This document shows positions 9,115 through 18,499 of a stretch of DNA of 49,388 bases, piece after piece. The stretch's first letter is position 1, and each line of letters starts with the position of its first letter. This stretch comes from JBCCTX01 sp964468435 (GTDB taxonomy: Bacteria; Bacteroidota; Bacteroidia; J057), in NCBI GenBank assembly GCA_964468435.1, contig CAYXVE010000039.1:1-49388 (forward strand), in the 5' to 3' direction. The notes beneath the pieces were generated by a model. That model was not told the origin of the DNA. It saw only the letters and a program-made list of their open reading frames with translations, and ran no database searches. The translations under genes were made by a program, and so were the position numbers.

Positions 9115-10478
9115 ATGATCATGTCTAAGTCTTCCAGCTTTATACACATACCTTTTCATCAATGGACGGATGAGCAGTTGGTCAAATGGTGCTATCAGCA
9201 GCTGGATCAGGATATCCCGGCATGGAGAGCTGTCGTGTGCCGCTTTTTGCTGGACTGGACCGGGTCGGATGATACGATCAGGGCTCATACTTCAGGCTCC
9301 ACAGGCGACCCCAAACCCATCATGCTGAAGAAGTCCAGTATGATCGCTAGTGCCAGGGCTACAGGTGCTTACCTGGATTTGACAGCCGGAGACCGGGCGC
9401 TGCTGTGCCTGGCAGAGCAGTACATTGCCGGGAAGATGATGCTGGTAAGAGCTCATGTTCTTCAATTGGATCTCATCGTGGTGGAACCCAAGTCCAGACC
9501 TTTGGAGGGGTTGGATAGGTCTTTTGACTTTGTGGCTATGGTCCCCAATCAGGTTTATCAATCCCTGAGCCAGCTACATCGCATCCATAAGCTAATCATT
9601 GGAGGTGGGCCCATATCTGCACAGCTTGCCACATCGCTGAGAAATCTGCCGGGAGCGATATTTCATACCTATGGAATGACCGAGACCATTACACATGTAG
9701 CGATGAAGCAACTTAATGGAAAAATGCCTGATCCGTATTTTCATGCATTGCCATTGATTCGTTTTTTCACCGATGAGCGAGGTTGTCTGGTGATTGATGC
9801 ACCGAGAATCTCCAAAGATCCAGTTTCAACTAATGACCTGGTCGAGTTAAAAGATAAAAGTACATTCAAATGGCTGGGGAGATATGATCACGTGATCATT
9901 TCGGGGGGAATCAAGCTGATCCCAGAAAAGCTGGAGCAAAAAATTGCTCATCTGTTCAGGCAGCGATTTTTTATTGCAGGTGTACCTGATGAAGAACTGG
10001 GGCAAAAGGCCATTCTGGTGCTCGAAGATCCCGATGTGTCTGATAATTCGGGTATCGGGACAAGCCCCGATGTGTCTGATAATTCGGGTATCGGGACAAG
10101 CCCCGATGNNNNNNNNNNNNNNNNNNNNNNNNNNNNNNNNNNNNNNNNNNNNNNNNNNNNNNNNNNNNNNNNNNNNNNNNNNNNNNNNNNNNNNNNNNNN
10201 NNNNNNNNACAAGCCCCGATGTGTCTGATAATTCGGGAATCGGGACAAGCCCCGATGTGTCTGATAATTCGGGAATCGGGACAAGCCCCGATGTGTCTGA
10301 TAATTCGGGAATCGGGACAAGCCCCGATGTGTCTGGACAACTGGAAAAGGATCTGATGCGCGAAATGCGGTATTTACTACCGCGTCATCAGGTCCCCAAA
10401 GAGATCTACAGGGTCAGGAAATTCGAAGAGACGGGTTCGGGAAAGATTAAAAGGACAGAAACCTTGAAATACTTATGA
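9115..10478 (+). CDS. menE: o-Succinylbenzoate-CoA ligase MenE with internal repeat insert
   Basis: This adenylate-forming enzyme activates o-succinylbenzoate. The AMP-binding P-loop (HTSGSTGDPKP), TYGMTET, the hinge GRYDHVIISGG and the C-terminal catalytic-lysine region GSGKIKRTE are all present. After KAILVLED a 12-residue repeat, DVSDNSGIGTSP, is inserted in frame, apparently in a surface loop of the C-terminal subdomain; homology resumes at QLEKDLMREMRYLLPRHQVPKEI. The reading frame changes across the 100-N gap. However, the true gap must be 23 + 36k bases for the repeat to stay in register, and such a length restores the frame. The gene is therefore probably intact and the apparent break an artefact. 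Confidence 0.87.
10033..10337 (+). repeat. 36-bp in-frame minisatellite inside menE
   Basis: There are two complete units before the gap (10033-10068, 10069-10104) and three after it (10218-10253, 10254-10289, 10290-10325), with partial units at the borders. Each unit encodes DVSDNSGIGTSP. Units left of the gap use GGT for the second Gly and those on the right use GGA, a synonymous change. The unit contains TCGGG/CCCGA inverted pieces resembling the REP-like palindromes scattered at 32 to 41 kb. The total copy number is unknown because the array collapsed in assembly. Confidence 0.95.
10109..10208. other. Assembly gap of 100 N
   Basis: A run of exactly 100 N, the usual placeholder for a scaffold gap of unknown size, lies inside the menE minisatellite. 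Repeat register requires a real length of 23 plus a multiple of 36. Confidence 0.97.
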
Positions 10479-10538
10479 TAAAACAGGAAGTTGAATCCTA
10501 GTGGGATAACAAGTATTTTAAAAGCTCAAATTGAGCCA

Positions 10539-11861
10539 ATGAATCAAATTTCAACAAAGCGTATAGCTTTTCACCGTTCGATCTACATGTTTGCCCTGAT
10601 ATCAGCCGGAGAAGCCATATTTCTCCTGCCTTTTGTGCTTCCCCGTATATTCCGACCTACAGTACTGGATGTATTCGGATTGACTAATCTGCAATTGGGC
10701 ACGGCGTTTTCGGTATATGGTTTTGTGGCACTGGGAGCATATTTTCTGGGGGGACCCCTGGCAGACCGCTTTCCGGCCCGAAAGCTGATCGCTATGGCAT
10801 TAGTAGCTACTTCTTTGGGAGGAATTGTCCTGGCGTTGATTCCATCCCTGGGTACCCTAACTTTGCTATATGGTTTTTGGGGAATGACTACCATCCTGCT
10901 ATTATGGGCTGCTATGATACGGGCTACGCGCATCTGGGGAGGTGTACGTGCTCAAGGTAGGGCTTATGGTATTCTGGATAGTGGTAGGGGCGTATTTGCA
11001 GCAATACTAGCCTCTATTTCTGTATGGTTATTTGCGGCAGTTCTGCCAGCAGAAGTCAGTGATGCTACCCTAGGAGAACGTACCATTGCCCTGGTGCGTA
11101 TCATATGGATATTTGCCGGACTTACCTTTCTGGCTGCTATACTGGTTTGGTTTGGCATCCCTGAGCCAAAAAGGCATCAATCATCAGCAAAAACCCATGT
11201 ATTTTCTTTGAAAGATATCAGAAAAGTAATGCTGATGCCAGCCGTCTGGCTACAGGCCATCATTATCGTGTGTGCTTATGTAGGTTACAAATCGACAGAT
11301 ATGTTTTCTCTCTTTGCCCGGGATGTCTATAGTTACAACGATGTGGAGGCAGCACAGATCGGAACCCTCGCTTTTTGGATGAGGCCAATTGCAGCAATAG
11401 GTGCTGGACTCATTGCAGACCGGATTTCATCATCGAGGATGATCATGTTGGGATTTGGTTGTATGATCGTTAGCGGGTTGTGTTTTGCTATGGGAATATT
11501 GGAACCTGGTCTGCATATGCTGCTGAGTTTGTTGGTTATTACGACAAGTGTCGGTATTTACGCTGTAAGAGGGGTGTATTTTGCTGTATTTGAGGAAGCA
11601 AATATACCGCTGGCACTTACGGGGAGTGCAGCGGGTATTGTTTCCGTAGTGGGATTTACTCCCGATATTTTTATGGGTCCCCTTACAGGAGTTTTGCTGG
11701 ATAAAAATCCTGGAGAATTAGGGCATCAGTATGTGTTTGGAGTTCTGTCTGTATTTGCCCTTTTGGGTTTTATTGCTTCTTATGTGTTTTTCAGAATATG
11801 TCGCAATAACGATAAGGGTCAGAATCGTGTTGTAAATATGATCAACGGAGATTACAACTAG
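10539..11861 (+). CDS. MFS transporter
   Basis: This 440-residue integral membrane protein has about twelve hydrophobic segments. The cytoplasmic loop between helices 2 and 3 carries GPLADRFPARK, the MFS loop signature. A second, similar loop (GLIADRISSSRM) lies in the C-terminal half. The overall look is that of organophosphate/sugar-acid or nitrate-type MFS permeases, but the substrate cannot be read from the sequence. The ATG at 10539 (MNQISTKRIAFHR) is preferred; the frame is open from a TTG at 10491. It lies 60 bp after menE on the same strand and may share its transcript, though no role in menaquinone synthesis is implied. Confidence 0.85.
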   Translation: MNQISTKRIAFHRSIYMFALISAGEAIFLLPFVLPRIFRPTVLDVFGLTNLQLGTAFSVYGFVALGAYFLGGPLADRFPARKLIAMALVATSLGGIVLALIPSLGTLTLLYGFWGMTTILLLWAAMIRATRIWGGVRAQGRAYGILDSGRGVFAAILASISVWLFAAVLPAEVSDATLGERTIALVRIIWIFAGLTFLAAILVWFGIPEPKRHQSSAKTHVFSLKDIRKVMLMPAVWLQAIIIVCAYVGYKSTDMFSLFARDVYSYNDVEAAQIGTLAFWMRPIAAIGAGLIADRISSSRMIMLGFGCMIVSGLCFAMGILEPGLHMLLSLLVITTSVGIYAVRGVYFAVFEEANIPLALTGSAAGIVSVVGFTPDIFMGPLTGVLLDKNPGELGHQYVFGVLSVFALLGFIASYVFFRICRNNDKGQNRVVNMINGDYN

Positions 11862-12566
11862 CCAACTCATGCATCTTCACTGATTTCAATGCTTGTATCA
11901 TTCAATGAAATAGGTCATTTCATTATTCACCTTTAGTGGTCCTATTCATCAGGTATTGATCAATTTGTGCCTGTAGGTAATATGAATTATTTAGGCATAA
12001 ATCAACACAGCTCGTTGATCACGTAATGGATATATACTGACTCCCTGAATTTCTCATAACGAAATTCTGCTCCCCTTGACTGGACAGCGCGTGGCACAAG
12101 AGGGGCTGCCGATAGGCCGAGGGGGGTAGTGAGAATAATCTTCTGTCAGATGAAAGTCTATAGAATGGCCATTTGACTCATCCAATATGTTGTATAACAA
12201 GATCAATAATATTGTCGCACTACCTGGTAATTACCTGGAAAATGAAATAAATAATCTTAGCCATAACTTTTGTGTTGCCCACAAGGCTACAGACTATCCT
12301 GGACTAGAAATTATTTCACCATTTAGAAGGGGCTGTTATGATACATTTTAGCTAAAAATCTAAATTTCTACGGTCATTAAGTAACCTTATGATGTCAAAA
12401 AAGGTACAATTAAGTGTATGGACTTTGAAGAACATGGCATAGAATCTACATTTTTCCCTCCCGTCTATTTAGTAAATAGATACCAGGTATCTGATTTCTC
12501 AGAATGATGATTCACCAGAATACATACTCTTCCATTTATATCAATTCTTAAACTAAATATATCATT
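11862..12566. other. 705-bp stretch without a convincing gene
   Basis: No conserved product is recognisable. The only notable open frame is a 54-codon ORF at 12187-12351 (+) starting MLYNKINNIVALPGNYL, with no recognised family and no clear ribosome-binding site. An imperfect hairpin occurs around 12072-12106 (CCCCTTG against CAAGAGGGG). The last part presumably holds the dps promoter. Confidence 0.5.
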
Positions 12567-13070
12567 ATGAACACCAAGACTTTTAAAAAATTAGGATTTA
12601 CCGGTGACGAAACTGTTGAAATAGTCAAACATTTAAATCACTTACTGGCCAATTATCATGTGCATTACCAGAAAATGAGAAATTTTCACTGGAATGTAAG
12701 AGGGAGAGATTTTTTTGAACTTCACGAGCTATTTGAAGAACTCTATGATCGCGCCAAAGAGCACATAGACGAGGTTGCAGAGCGTGTCAAGGTTTTTGGA
12801 CAAACACCCGTAAGTACTTTGAGAGAATATCTGGAAATGGCAGAGATCCAGGAAGTAGGATCTGATATGTCAGCAGAGATGATGGTCAAAGAGACGTTGA
12901 ATGACTTTGAAATACTGCTATCATTCATGGTCAATGTAGCTGATGCCGCGATTGATGTAGGTGATGTAGGCACAGAAGACATGATCAACACGTTTATTAA
13001 GAAAATGGAGAAGACACATTGGATGTTTCATAGCTGGATGAATGAAAAGCAAAGTATTCCAGCGTCTTGA
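12567..13070 (+). CDS. dps: Dps-family DNA-binding ferritin-like protein
   Basis: At 167 residues it has a typical Dps length. The inter-subunit ferroxidase site is visible: NFHWNVRG (His) and HELFEELYDRAKEHIDEVAER (Asp/Glu). It should form a dodecamer that oxidises Fe2+ with H2O2 and protects DNA in starvation or oxidative stress. The N-terminus (MNTKTFKKLGF) carries the lysines that often mediate DNA binding. It is convergent with the MBL-fold gene, the two stops being 6 bp apart. Confidence 0.95.
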   Translation: MNTKTFKKLGFTGDETVEIVKHLNHLLANYHVHYQKMRNFHWNVRGRDFFELHELFEELYDRAKEHIDEVAERVKVFGQTPVSTLREYLEMAEIQEVGSDMSAEMMVKETLNDFEILLSFMVNVADAAIDVGDVGTEDMINTFIKKMEKTHWMFHSWMNEKQSIPAS

Positions 13071-13076
13071 AGATGA

Positions 13077-13916
13077 CTATTGCAAGTCAAACCTTTCTCC
13101 GTTTAGGAGTACAGTATAAGGTTGCTGGACGGCTTCAGCTTCCCTGACAAAATCTTCCGGATTAGCAGTATTGAAGGTAAACATATCATAGTGGCAGGGG
13201 ATTACCCTGCCAGCTTTTAGGTTCCTTCCGAGTAAAGCGGCTTCATGAGGGCCAAAGTTGCCAGCTACTTTTCTTTCTGGTTTGTTGCCATTAATAGGAA
13301 GTAAGGCTATATCTAGGTCAAAATCCTTGAGCCAGGACTCCAATCCTTCATACCATAGTGTATCGCCACTGTGATATAAGGTCCATTTCCCAAACTGAAT
13401 GACATAACCCAGAAATTTATAGTGTCCTTTTTCGTCCTGTTCCAGTTCGTTGTGAGCAGCGGGAATAGGGTAAAAGGTAAAATCTTTGATTTTTAATGAC
13501 TGACCTGCATCAATTCCCACGGGGAAATGGTGAGGCATATGGATGCGTTCAGCTGCAAATACGCGGTTGGCTTCCGGGGTTATCAGGGTAATGCCGGGAT
13601 TGATATGGATCAGGGGTATTAGGGTCTCACCGTCGAGGTGATCCGTATGATTGTGGCTGGATGTGACGATGTCGATGAAGTTCAGTGCTTCGGGGGCTAC
13701 CACCCGGCTGGTCATCCGTATATGAGGTTTTTCAGTATGTATATATTTTTGAGTCAGGGAATCTGACAGATAAGGGTCAATGAGTAGGTGTCTATGGTTC
13801 CATTTGATGAGGTAGCCACTTTGACCCAGCCACCAGAGAGTGGCTTTGTGTGGGGAAGTGGGAGCCGAGTGTACATCTTCCAGAAAAGCCTCGTCTTGCA
13901 GGAAAGGTTGTTTCAT
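13077..13916 (-). CDS. MBL-fold metal-dependent hydrolase (UlaG-like)
   Basis: The HxHxDH metal motif (SHNHTDHLDG) is present, along with WLGQSGYLIKW near the N-terminus, a later YHSGDTLWYEG and PCHYDMF, as in UlaG/L-ascorbate-6-phosphate lactonase relatives. Taking the ATG at 13916 gives 279 residues and an ATGA overlap with the upstream MetE-like gene, so the two are translationally coupled. Longer in-frame starts lie inside that gene and are unlikely. The substrate is unknown. Confidence 0.85.
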   Translation of the reverse strand: MKQPFLQDEAFLEDVHSAPTSPHKATLWWLGQSGYLIKWNHRHLLIDPYLSDSLTQKYIHTEKPHIRMTSRVVAPEALNFIDIVTSSHNHTDHLDGETLIPLIHINPGITLITPEANRVFAAERIHMPHHFPVGIDAGQSLKIKDFTFYPIPAAHNELEQDEKGHYKFLGYVIQFGKWTLYHSGDTLWYEGLESWLKDFDLDIALLPINGNKPERKVAGNFGPHEAALLGRNLKAGRVIPCHYDMFTFNTANPEDFVREAEAVQQPYTVLLNGERFDLQ

Positions 13917-14938
13917 AATTTTGATCTTACTTCCCGGGCGCCTGCTACCATGTTTTGCAGCTTTTGTCTGGCTGCCCAGCGAGCGGTCTGACTCAGTCCA
14001 CAATCCGGAGCTACAGAGAGTTGATCAGCTGAGACATATTTTAGGCATAGGTTGATGCGTTCTACAATGTCCTGGATAGATTCGATGTAGTAGCTTTTTA
14101 CATCGATAATTCCCACAGCTACGTGTTTGTATTGGGCGATTTGCGCAACCATCTCGATTTCTGCAAATTCACGATTGGCCATTTCCAGGTGAATTTCATC
14201 GACTTTGAAGTCGAGAAAATCGGGGAACATGGGTGCGATTTTGCGGTAACCTACAGCCCTACCTTTGTAATTGCCAAAGCAGAGGTGGGTCGATAGGCGG
14301 CAATTGCCCACGATAGGTTCTATCGTACGGTTGAATATATCAACGAAACGCTTTGTGTTTTCTTTGTAGGCATAACAACTCATAGAGGGCTCATCTACTG
14401 TGATTTCCTTACATCCCGCGTTGACCAGATCGATAAGTTCCTGCCTGACAAAAGGGATCAGGGCTTCTGTGATAGCGTATCGGTCTGGATACTGTTTGTT
14501 AGGGATCAGCCTACCGCTGAGGGTAAATGGGCCGGGTACGCTGGCCTTCAGGGTAGGTCCTTTAGGTGCTAGCCCTCTGAGTCGCTGATATTCATCGACT
14601 ACACCTAATCCAAAAGGTGCAGAGAGTTCTTCTTCAATAGCGTATTTCCCCCGTTGATCATGTGCTTGAGGTCCCCATTTTCTAGGAACAATGGCGTTGT
14701 TTGAAATTCCCTCAATATAACCATAGAAGGATAGGTTGAAGTCAAGGCGGGTTTGTTCGCCATCAGTAATAACATCCAGTCCTGCAGCTACCTGATCGTG
14801 TATAGCTGCGATGACAGCATCGGATTGCATTTCATTGATGTCATTTTCCCCAAACTGGTCGAGGTGTAAAGAAGCATACTCCAACCAGCCCGGGAAAGGA
14901 TAACTACCGATTACGGTAGTTCTAATAGGTGGAATCAT
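13913..14938 (-). CDS. MetE C-terminal-domain-like methyltransferase
   Basis: This 341-residue single-domain homologue of the catalytic half of cobalamin-independent methionine synthase begins TTVIGSYPFPGWL. It has the zinc-ligand pattern HLCFGNY (His, Cys), IHLEMANRE (Glu) and APDCGLSQT (Cys). It lacks the N-terminal half of full MetE, so it probably accepts a methyl group from something other than polyglutamylated methyl-THF; such short forms include core methionine synthases and methylthiol or phosphonate-type enzymes. It overlaps the downstream MBL gene by 4 nt. Confidence 0.8.
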   Translation of the reverse strand: MIPPIRTTVIGSYPFPGWLEYASLHLDQFGENDINEMQSDAVIAAIHDQVAAGLDVITDGEQTRLDFNLSFYGYIEGISNNAIVPRKWGPQAHDQRGKYAIEEELSAPFGLGVVDEYQRLRGLAPKGPTLKASVPGPFTLSGRLIPNKQYPDRYAITEALIPFVRQELIDLVNAGCKEITVDEPSMSCYAYKENTKRFVDIFNRTIEPIVGNCRLSTHLCFGNYKGRAVGYRKIAPMFPDFLDFKVDEIHLEMANREFAEIEMVAQIAQYKHVAVGIIDVKSYYIESIQDIVERINLCLKYVSADQLSVAPDCGLSQTARWAARQKLQNMVAGAREVRSKL

Positions 14939-14944
14939 ATATAC

Positions 14945-15694
14945 TTATAGTTCTCTGATCTTGATATTCCTGAAGGCTACTGCATCTCCGTGGTCCTGAA
15001 GGGCGATATGCCCACTTTTGGACTGGCCGTATTCTGGCATATCTGCGAATTTGGTTTCACTGACCATTTGTTCCCATTCGTCGGTCCAAAGCTCGTAGGA
15101 TACGACCTGCACGTCATTAAGCCAGTGTTCTACCTGACCATTATTGATGATGATTTTGGCGGTATTAAATTCTCCTGCAGGTTTGACAGCCAGCGTATCT
15201 GGTGCGTGAAGGGCATAGTTGGCGCCTGACTTCTGGGCATCCTGAAGATCAGAGGGATAATTTTTATCATCGATAATCTGGTATTCGGGACCTGTTTCGT
15301 AGGGTGCACCGTATTCTTCTGCTTCCTGTACCAAATAGATGACACCACTATTGCCTTCGGAAGCAACACGCCACTCAAATGATAGCTCAAAGTTTTCGTA
15401 GGTTCCATTGGTGACAATATCACCACTCCCCCCTTCAGTCATGAGTAAACCGTCAACGATTTCCCATCCTTCGACACTTTCCTGTTTGAAGTTGTGCCAT
15501 CCAGAAGTTGTCTGTCCATCAAATAGCAAGGTCCAGCCAGCATCGGCCTCTTCCTTAGTCAGCATATTCATGGCTGAAGAAGTCTCAGCAACTGTTTCAA
15601 CAGATTCGGCTGATGTCTCCTCTTCCTGCTGAGCTGATGGTTGGCAGGCATGTAGAGCTACCATTGCTACGATCAATAAAGATAGATATTTCAT
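14945..15694 (-). CDS. DUF1080 (3-keto-disaccharide hydrolase-like) lipoprotein
   Basis: A signal peptide with lipobox (VALHAC) is followed by a Ser/Glu-rich linker and one DUF1080 domain: WTLLFDGQTTSGWHNF, GDIVTNGTYENFELSFEWR, NSGVIYL, GPEYQIIDD. DUF1080 domains are LamG-like beta-sandwiches, some of which hydrolyse 3-keto-glycosides. A Gfo/Idh/MocA oxidoreductase and an SDR, which could make keto-sugars, lie a few genes upstream in the same orientation, which fits that role. It lies 6 bp upstream of the MetE-like gene. Confidence 0.88.
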   Translation of the reverse strand: MKYLSLLIVAMVALHACQPSAQQEEETSAESVETVAETSSAMNMLTKEEADAGWTLLFDGQTTSGWHNFKQESVEGWEIVDGLLMTEGGSGDIVTNGTYENFELSFEWRVASEGNSGVIYLVQEAEEYGAPYETGPEYQIIDDKNYPSDLQDAQKSGANYALHAPDTLAVKPAGEFNTAKIIINNGQVEHWLNDVQVVSYELWTDEWEQMVSETKFADMPEYGQSKSGHIALQDHGDAVAFRNIKIREL

Positions 15695-15763
15695 AGGTAT
15701 GTTGATTGTGTTGGATTATTCGAAGCTAGACAAAAAAACCAAATAAATCCATTTCAATATAAA

Positions 15764-16552
15764 TTATTGCTGTTTTTCCCCTACATGCTCATACAATTTG
15801 GCTATGCGGTGGGCATGTTCGTCATAGGCACTTTCAAACAATTCCCGTGCTTTGTCTGGCCCTACAACGGAAGCTGCTGTAAGCACTTTGGGAGGTTTTC
15901 CCATCCGAGTGAGTCGCTCAGCGACTTCAGCTTTGATGCAGTTGACGATGGCTGCTCCACCTATGGTAGAGCCTGGGGATACAGGGGTCTCCAGACCTTC
16001 GATGTATACAATGGAGTCGCCTACCGGAGCGCCTGTGTCAAGAACGAGATCAGAGAAGTCGCTGAGTTTTTTTCCATCTGCTCTTTTGCTCGAACTTTTT
16101 TCAGAATGTTGCTGTGAAATCAGCCCTACAACCTTGATTCCTGCCAGCTGAAAACACTCAGCCATTTCTACCGGAACCAGATTGGTGCCACTAGAGGAGA
16201 TGACAAGTGCGGAATCGGCACTACTAAGGTCGAAGTTCCTCAGGATACGGGCTGCAAAGCCACTCACGTTTTCCAGGAACATAGCCTGACGTTGTCCATT
16301 GGCACCTACTACGAGGTTATGGAACGTAAGAGATAGCTCCACAATGGGGTTAAATCCCGGGAAAGAGCCATAACGCGGCCACATTTCTTCTACCATCATG
16401 CGGCTATGCCCTGAGCCAAAGACATGGACCATGCGTCCCTGGGCAATTGTGGAGGCAAACCAGTCTGCTGCCTGTTGAATCTCCGGTGTCTGGCTTTCTA
16501 CCCTATCAATGATGCTCTTACAATGAGATAGATATTGTTGAATAGGAGTCAT
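15764..16552 (-). CDS. SIS-domain sugar isomerase (UPF0309-like)
   Basis: A 262-residue SIS (sugar isomerase) domain protein: VHVFGSGHSRMMVEEMWPRYG, ISSSGTNLVPVEMAE and the UPF0309 motif GAPVGDSIVYIEGLETPVSPGST (parts shown). Related proteins act on phosphorylated amino sugars. Its start overlaps the stop of the ROK kinase gene (ATGA at 16549-16552), so kinase and isomerase are made together; a phosphorylated amino sugar or N-acetyl sugar is a reasonable substrate guess. Confidence 0.87.
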   Translation of the reverse strand: MTPIQQYLSHCKSIIDRVESQTPEIQQAADWFASTIAQGRMVHVFGSGHSRMMVEEMWPRYGSFPGFNPIVELSLTFHNLVVGANGQRQAMFLENVSGFAARILRNFDLSSADSALVISSSGTNLVPVEMAECFQLAGIKVVGLISQQHSEKSSSKRADGKKLSDFSDLVLDTGAPVGDSIVYIEGLETPVSPGSTIGGAAIVNCIKAEVAERLTRMGKPPKVLTAASVVGPDKARELFESAYDEHAHRIAKLYEHVGEKQQ

Positions 16553-17469
16553 GTATGTTGGCTTTTTAGATGAGTTTTAAAAGCGTATGCAGCAGCACCG
16601 GCAGCTCCTGCCAGATCGTCGAACTGGGCCTTGCGGATGTCAACCTGTTGCCCTGTCGGGCGCCACTCAAAGATATCCATGAAGGCCTGCACAGGCCCAA
16701 ATAGATCGGAACCAGCCTGGCTGATCCCCCCTCCTAGTAGGATACATTCGGGAGAGAGCAGATTGCTGATAGAAGCCAGGCACACAGCCAGGGCTTTGAC
16801 AGATTTCATCCAAGCATATACAGCTACAGGTTCTCCTTTTCTATAAGCCTCAACCAGTTCGCGGGTATTCTGATACTTTCCGTAGGTACGTTGAGAAACG
16901 GTCAAATTTCCAATTGCCAGCTCAATACTTCCGGGCATGTTGGTATCATCAGCCCAGGGCATTGCCGCATCTACACTCATGTGTCCCACATGTCCAGCTT
17001 TCTGAAAAAAGCCCTGATACAGCTCGCCTTCAATCAGTACACCACCACCAACCCCAGTACCCAGCGTGAGTAAGACCAGGTTTTGGTATTCCTTTCCTGC
17101 ACCAAATTCACTTTCGGCAATTAATGCTGCTACGGCATCATTGAGTACAGGCAAATGCTTCACTCCGATGTGTTCTGCCCATACAAAACCCTCAAGGCCT
17201 TCCAATCTGCCCGGCATGGAGGCAATATAGGTATTATGTCCGTCAGGTACGCCAGGAGCTGCCAAACCAATGATTTCAATTTCCTGGTGAATTTCCGCCT
17301 GCAGCTGATCTATGCCATAGCGTATGGCAGTTTTCCAGGGAGTAGCATCATCATGATCATCTGTGGGTACTTTCATGGATTTCAGAATATCTCCTTTCTT
17401 CGAGATGAGGACCATTTTGATATTTGTACCTCCCAGGTCAATTCCAATGGCATATTGAGAGTCAGACAT
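16549..17469 (-). CDS. ROK-family sugar kinase
   Basis: A 306-residue ROK kinase with the ATP motif IGIDLGGTNIKMVLI at the N-terminus, PGVPDG, VLNDAVAAL, and TLGTGVGGGVLIEGELYQG followed by KAGHVGHMSVD. The usual ROK zinc-binding CxCGxxGC cluster is absent, as in some glucokinase-like members. It is likely to phosphorylate a hexose or N-acetylhexosamine for the SIS isomerase encoded immediately downstream. Confidence 0.9.
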   Translation of the reverse strand: MSDSQYAIGIDLGGTNIKMVLISKKGDILKSMKVPTDDHDDATPWKTAIRYGIDQLQAEIHQEIEIIGLAAPGVPDGHNTYIASMPGRLEGLEGFVWAEHIGVKHLPVLNDAVAALIAESEFGAGKEYQNLVLLTLGTGVGGGVLIEGELYQGFFQKAGHVGHMSVDAAMPWADDTNMPGSIELAIGNLTVSQRTYGKYQNTRELVEAYRKGEPVAVYAWMKSVKALAVCLASISNLLSPECILLGGGISQAGSDLFGPVQAFMDIFEWRPTGQQVDIRKAQFDDLAGAAGAAAYAFKTHLKSQHT

Positions 17470-17668
17470 ATTAATGCTTAGTTAGTAGCTCGTAGAAATA
17501 GATAAAGCTGTAAGCTTATGATTATACTTTGGATGCCTGAAACGAGTAGTTAGGGGGAGCAGCTACTCCCTTTTGTCAACCTATTTCAGCTATGTTCATT
17601 CTGCGAACTACGATCTGTCGGCCAATTTACACAGTAATATGCTGTAATAACAAATGTAATTTTAGGGA

Positions 17669-18454
17669 TCAGGTAGGGTATTGACCTTCACTGAGATGCC
17701 ATCCTCCATCAACGGCTATGACCTGTCCGGTGGTAAATGCGCTTTGATCAGACATGAAGTAACATGCCAGTCCGTCCAGGTCCCGAGGATGACCGATCCG
17801 TCCTTGATCCAGCGGTTGTTTGGTTCTGATAAAGGCCATGATTTCGGCGTCCTGGGCTGCCCGCTGTGACATTGGTGTCTCAATGAGGCCTGGAGCCATG
17901 ACATTGATACGTATGTTGTAGGGTGCGTAGTAGGCTGCAATGGCCTGAGAGAAACCGATAATGGCAGATTTGGCTGTTGCGTAGGCATGAGTTGTGAAAT
18001 ATTTGGGAGAAGGGGAATAACCTAGTACGGAACCTGTATTAAGGATTGTTCCGGGGCTTTGTTGATCTATGAATGCTCTGACTGCGGCGCGATTGGAGAG
18101 CATAATAGAAGACAGGTTTAAATCCAACGTTGCCTGCCATCCTTCCAGGCTCATCTCATGCAGGGGGCCATCGCCCATCCCTCTGCCGCTACCACCGGCA
18201 ACATGATAGAGTCCATGTAAAGCTCCCAGTTGCCCCTTGCAAAGCTTGATAGCCTTTTGGGCTGTGAGTTCTGATCGAGCATCTCCGGTTATGGCCAGAC
18301 CATTTTTTCCCAACTTATTGCTTGCCTCCTGTGTAGTTGTTTCCTCTTTACCTACTACCACCACCTTTGCCCCAGCCTGGATAAATGCCAGCGCTGCAGA
18401 CCATCCAATTCCGGTGGTTCCACCTATGATTACTATATTTTTGTTGTGTAGCAT
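17669..18454 (-). CDS. SDR-family NAD(P)-dependent oxidoreductase
   Basis: 261 residues with the Rossmann motif GGTTGIGWSAAL (a TGxxxGxG variant), the DAR site after GDARSE, the catalytic Ser in NTGSVLG and the YATAK (YxxxK) motif. The C-terminal IAVDGGWHLSEG is typical of classical SDRs. The substrate is unknown. It follows the Gfo/Idh/MocA gene on the same strand with a 45-bp gap, probably in one operon. Confidence 0.92.
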   Translation of the reverse strand: MLHNKNIVIIGGTTGIGWSAALAFIQAGAKVVVVGKEETTTQEASNKLGKNGLAITGDARSELTAQKAIKLCKGQLGALHGLYHVAGGSGRGMGDGPLHEMSLEGWQATLDLNLSSIMLSNRAAVRAFIDQQSPGTILNTGSVLGYSPSPKYFTTHAYATAKSAIIGFSQAIAAYYAPYNIRINVMAPGLIETPMSQRAAQDAEIMAFIRTKQPLDQGRIGHPRDLDGLACYFMSDQSAFTTGQVIAVDGGWHLSEGQYPT

Positions 18455-18499
18455 TATTTGTTGTACGAATACCAGTTGTTCATGCTTGATCTTGATGGG

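Noticed and set aside
9847..10340. Minus-strand frames in the menE minisatellite
   Set aside because: They are antisense readings of the 36-bp repeat and run through N.
16881..17073. Search for tRNA, rRNA or riboswitches in this and all other intergenic spaces
   Set aside because: No cloverleaf, rRNA or recognised riboswitch core was found anywhere in the window by eye.
17544..17575. GAGTAG/CTACTC hairpin followed by CCCTTTT
   Set aside because: Its T-run is on the + strand while both flanking genes are on the minus strand, so it does not fit as their terminator.
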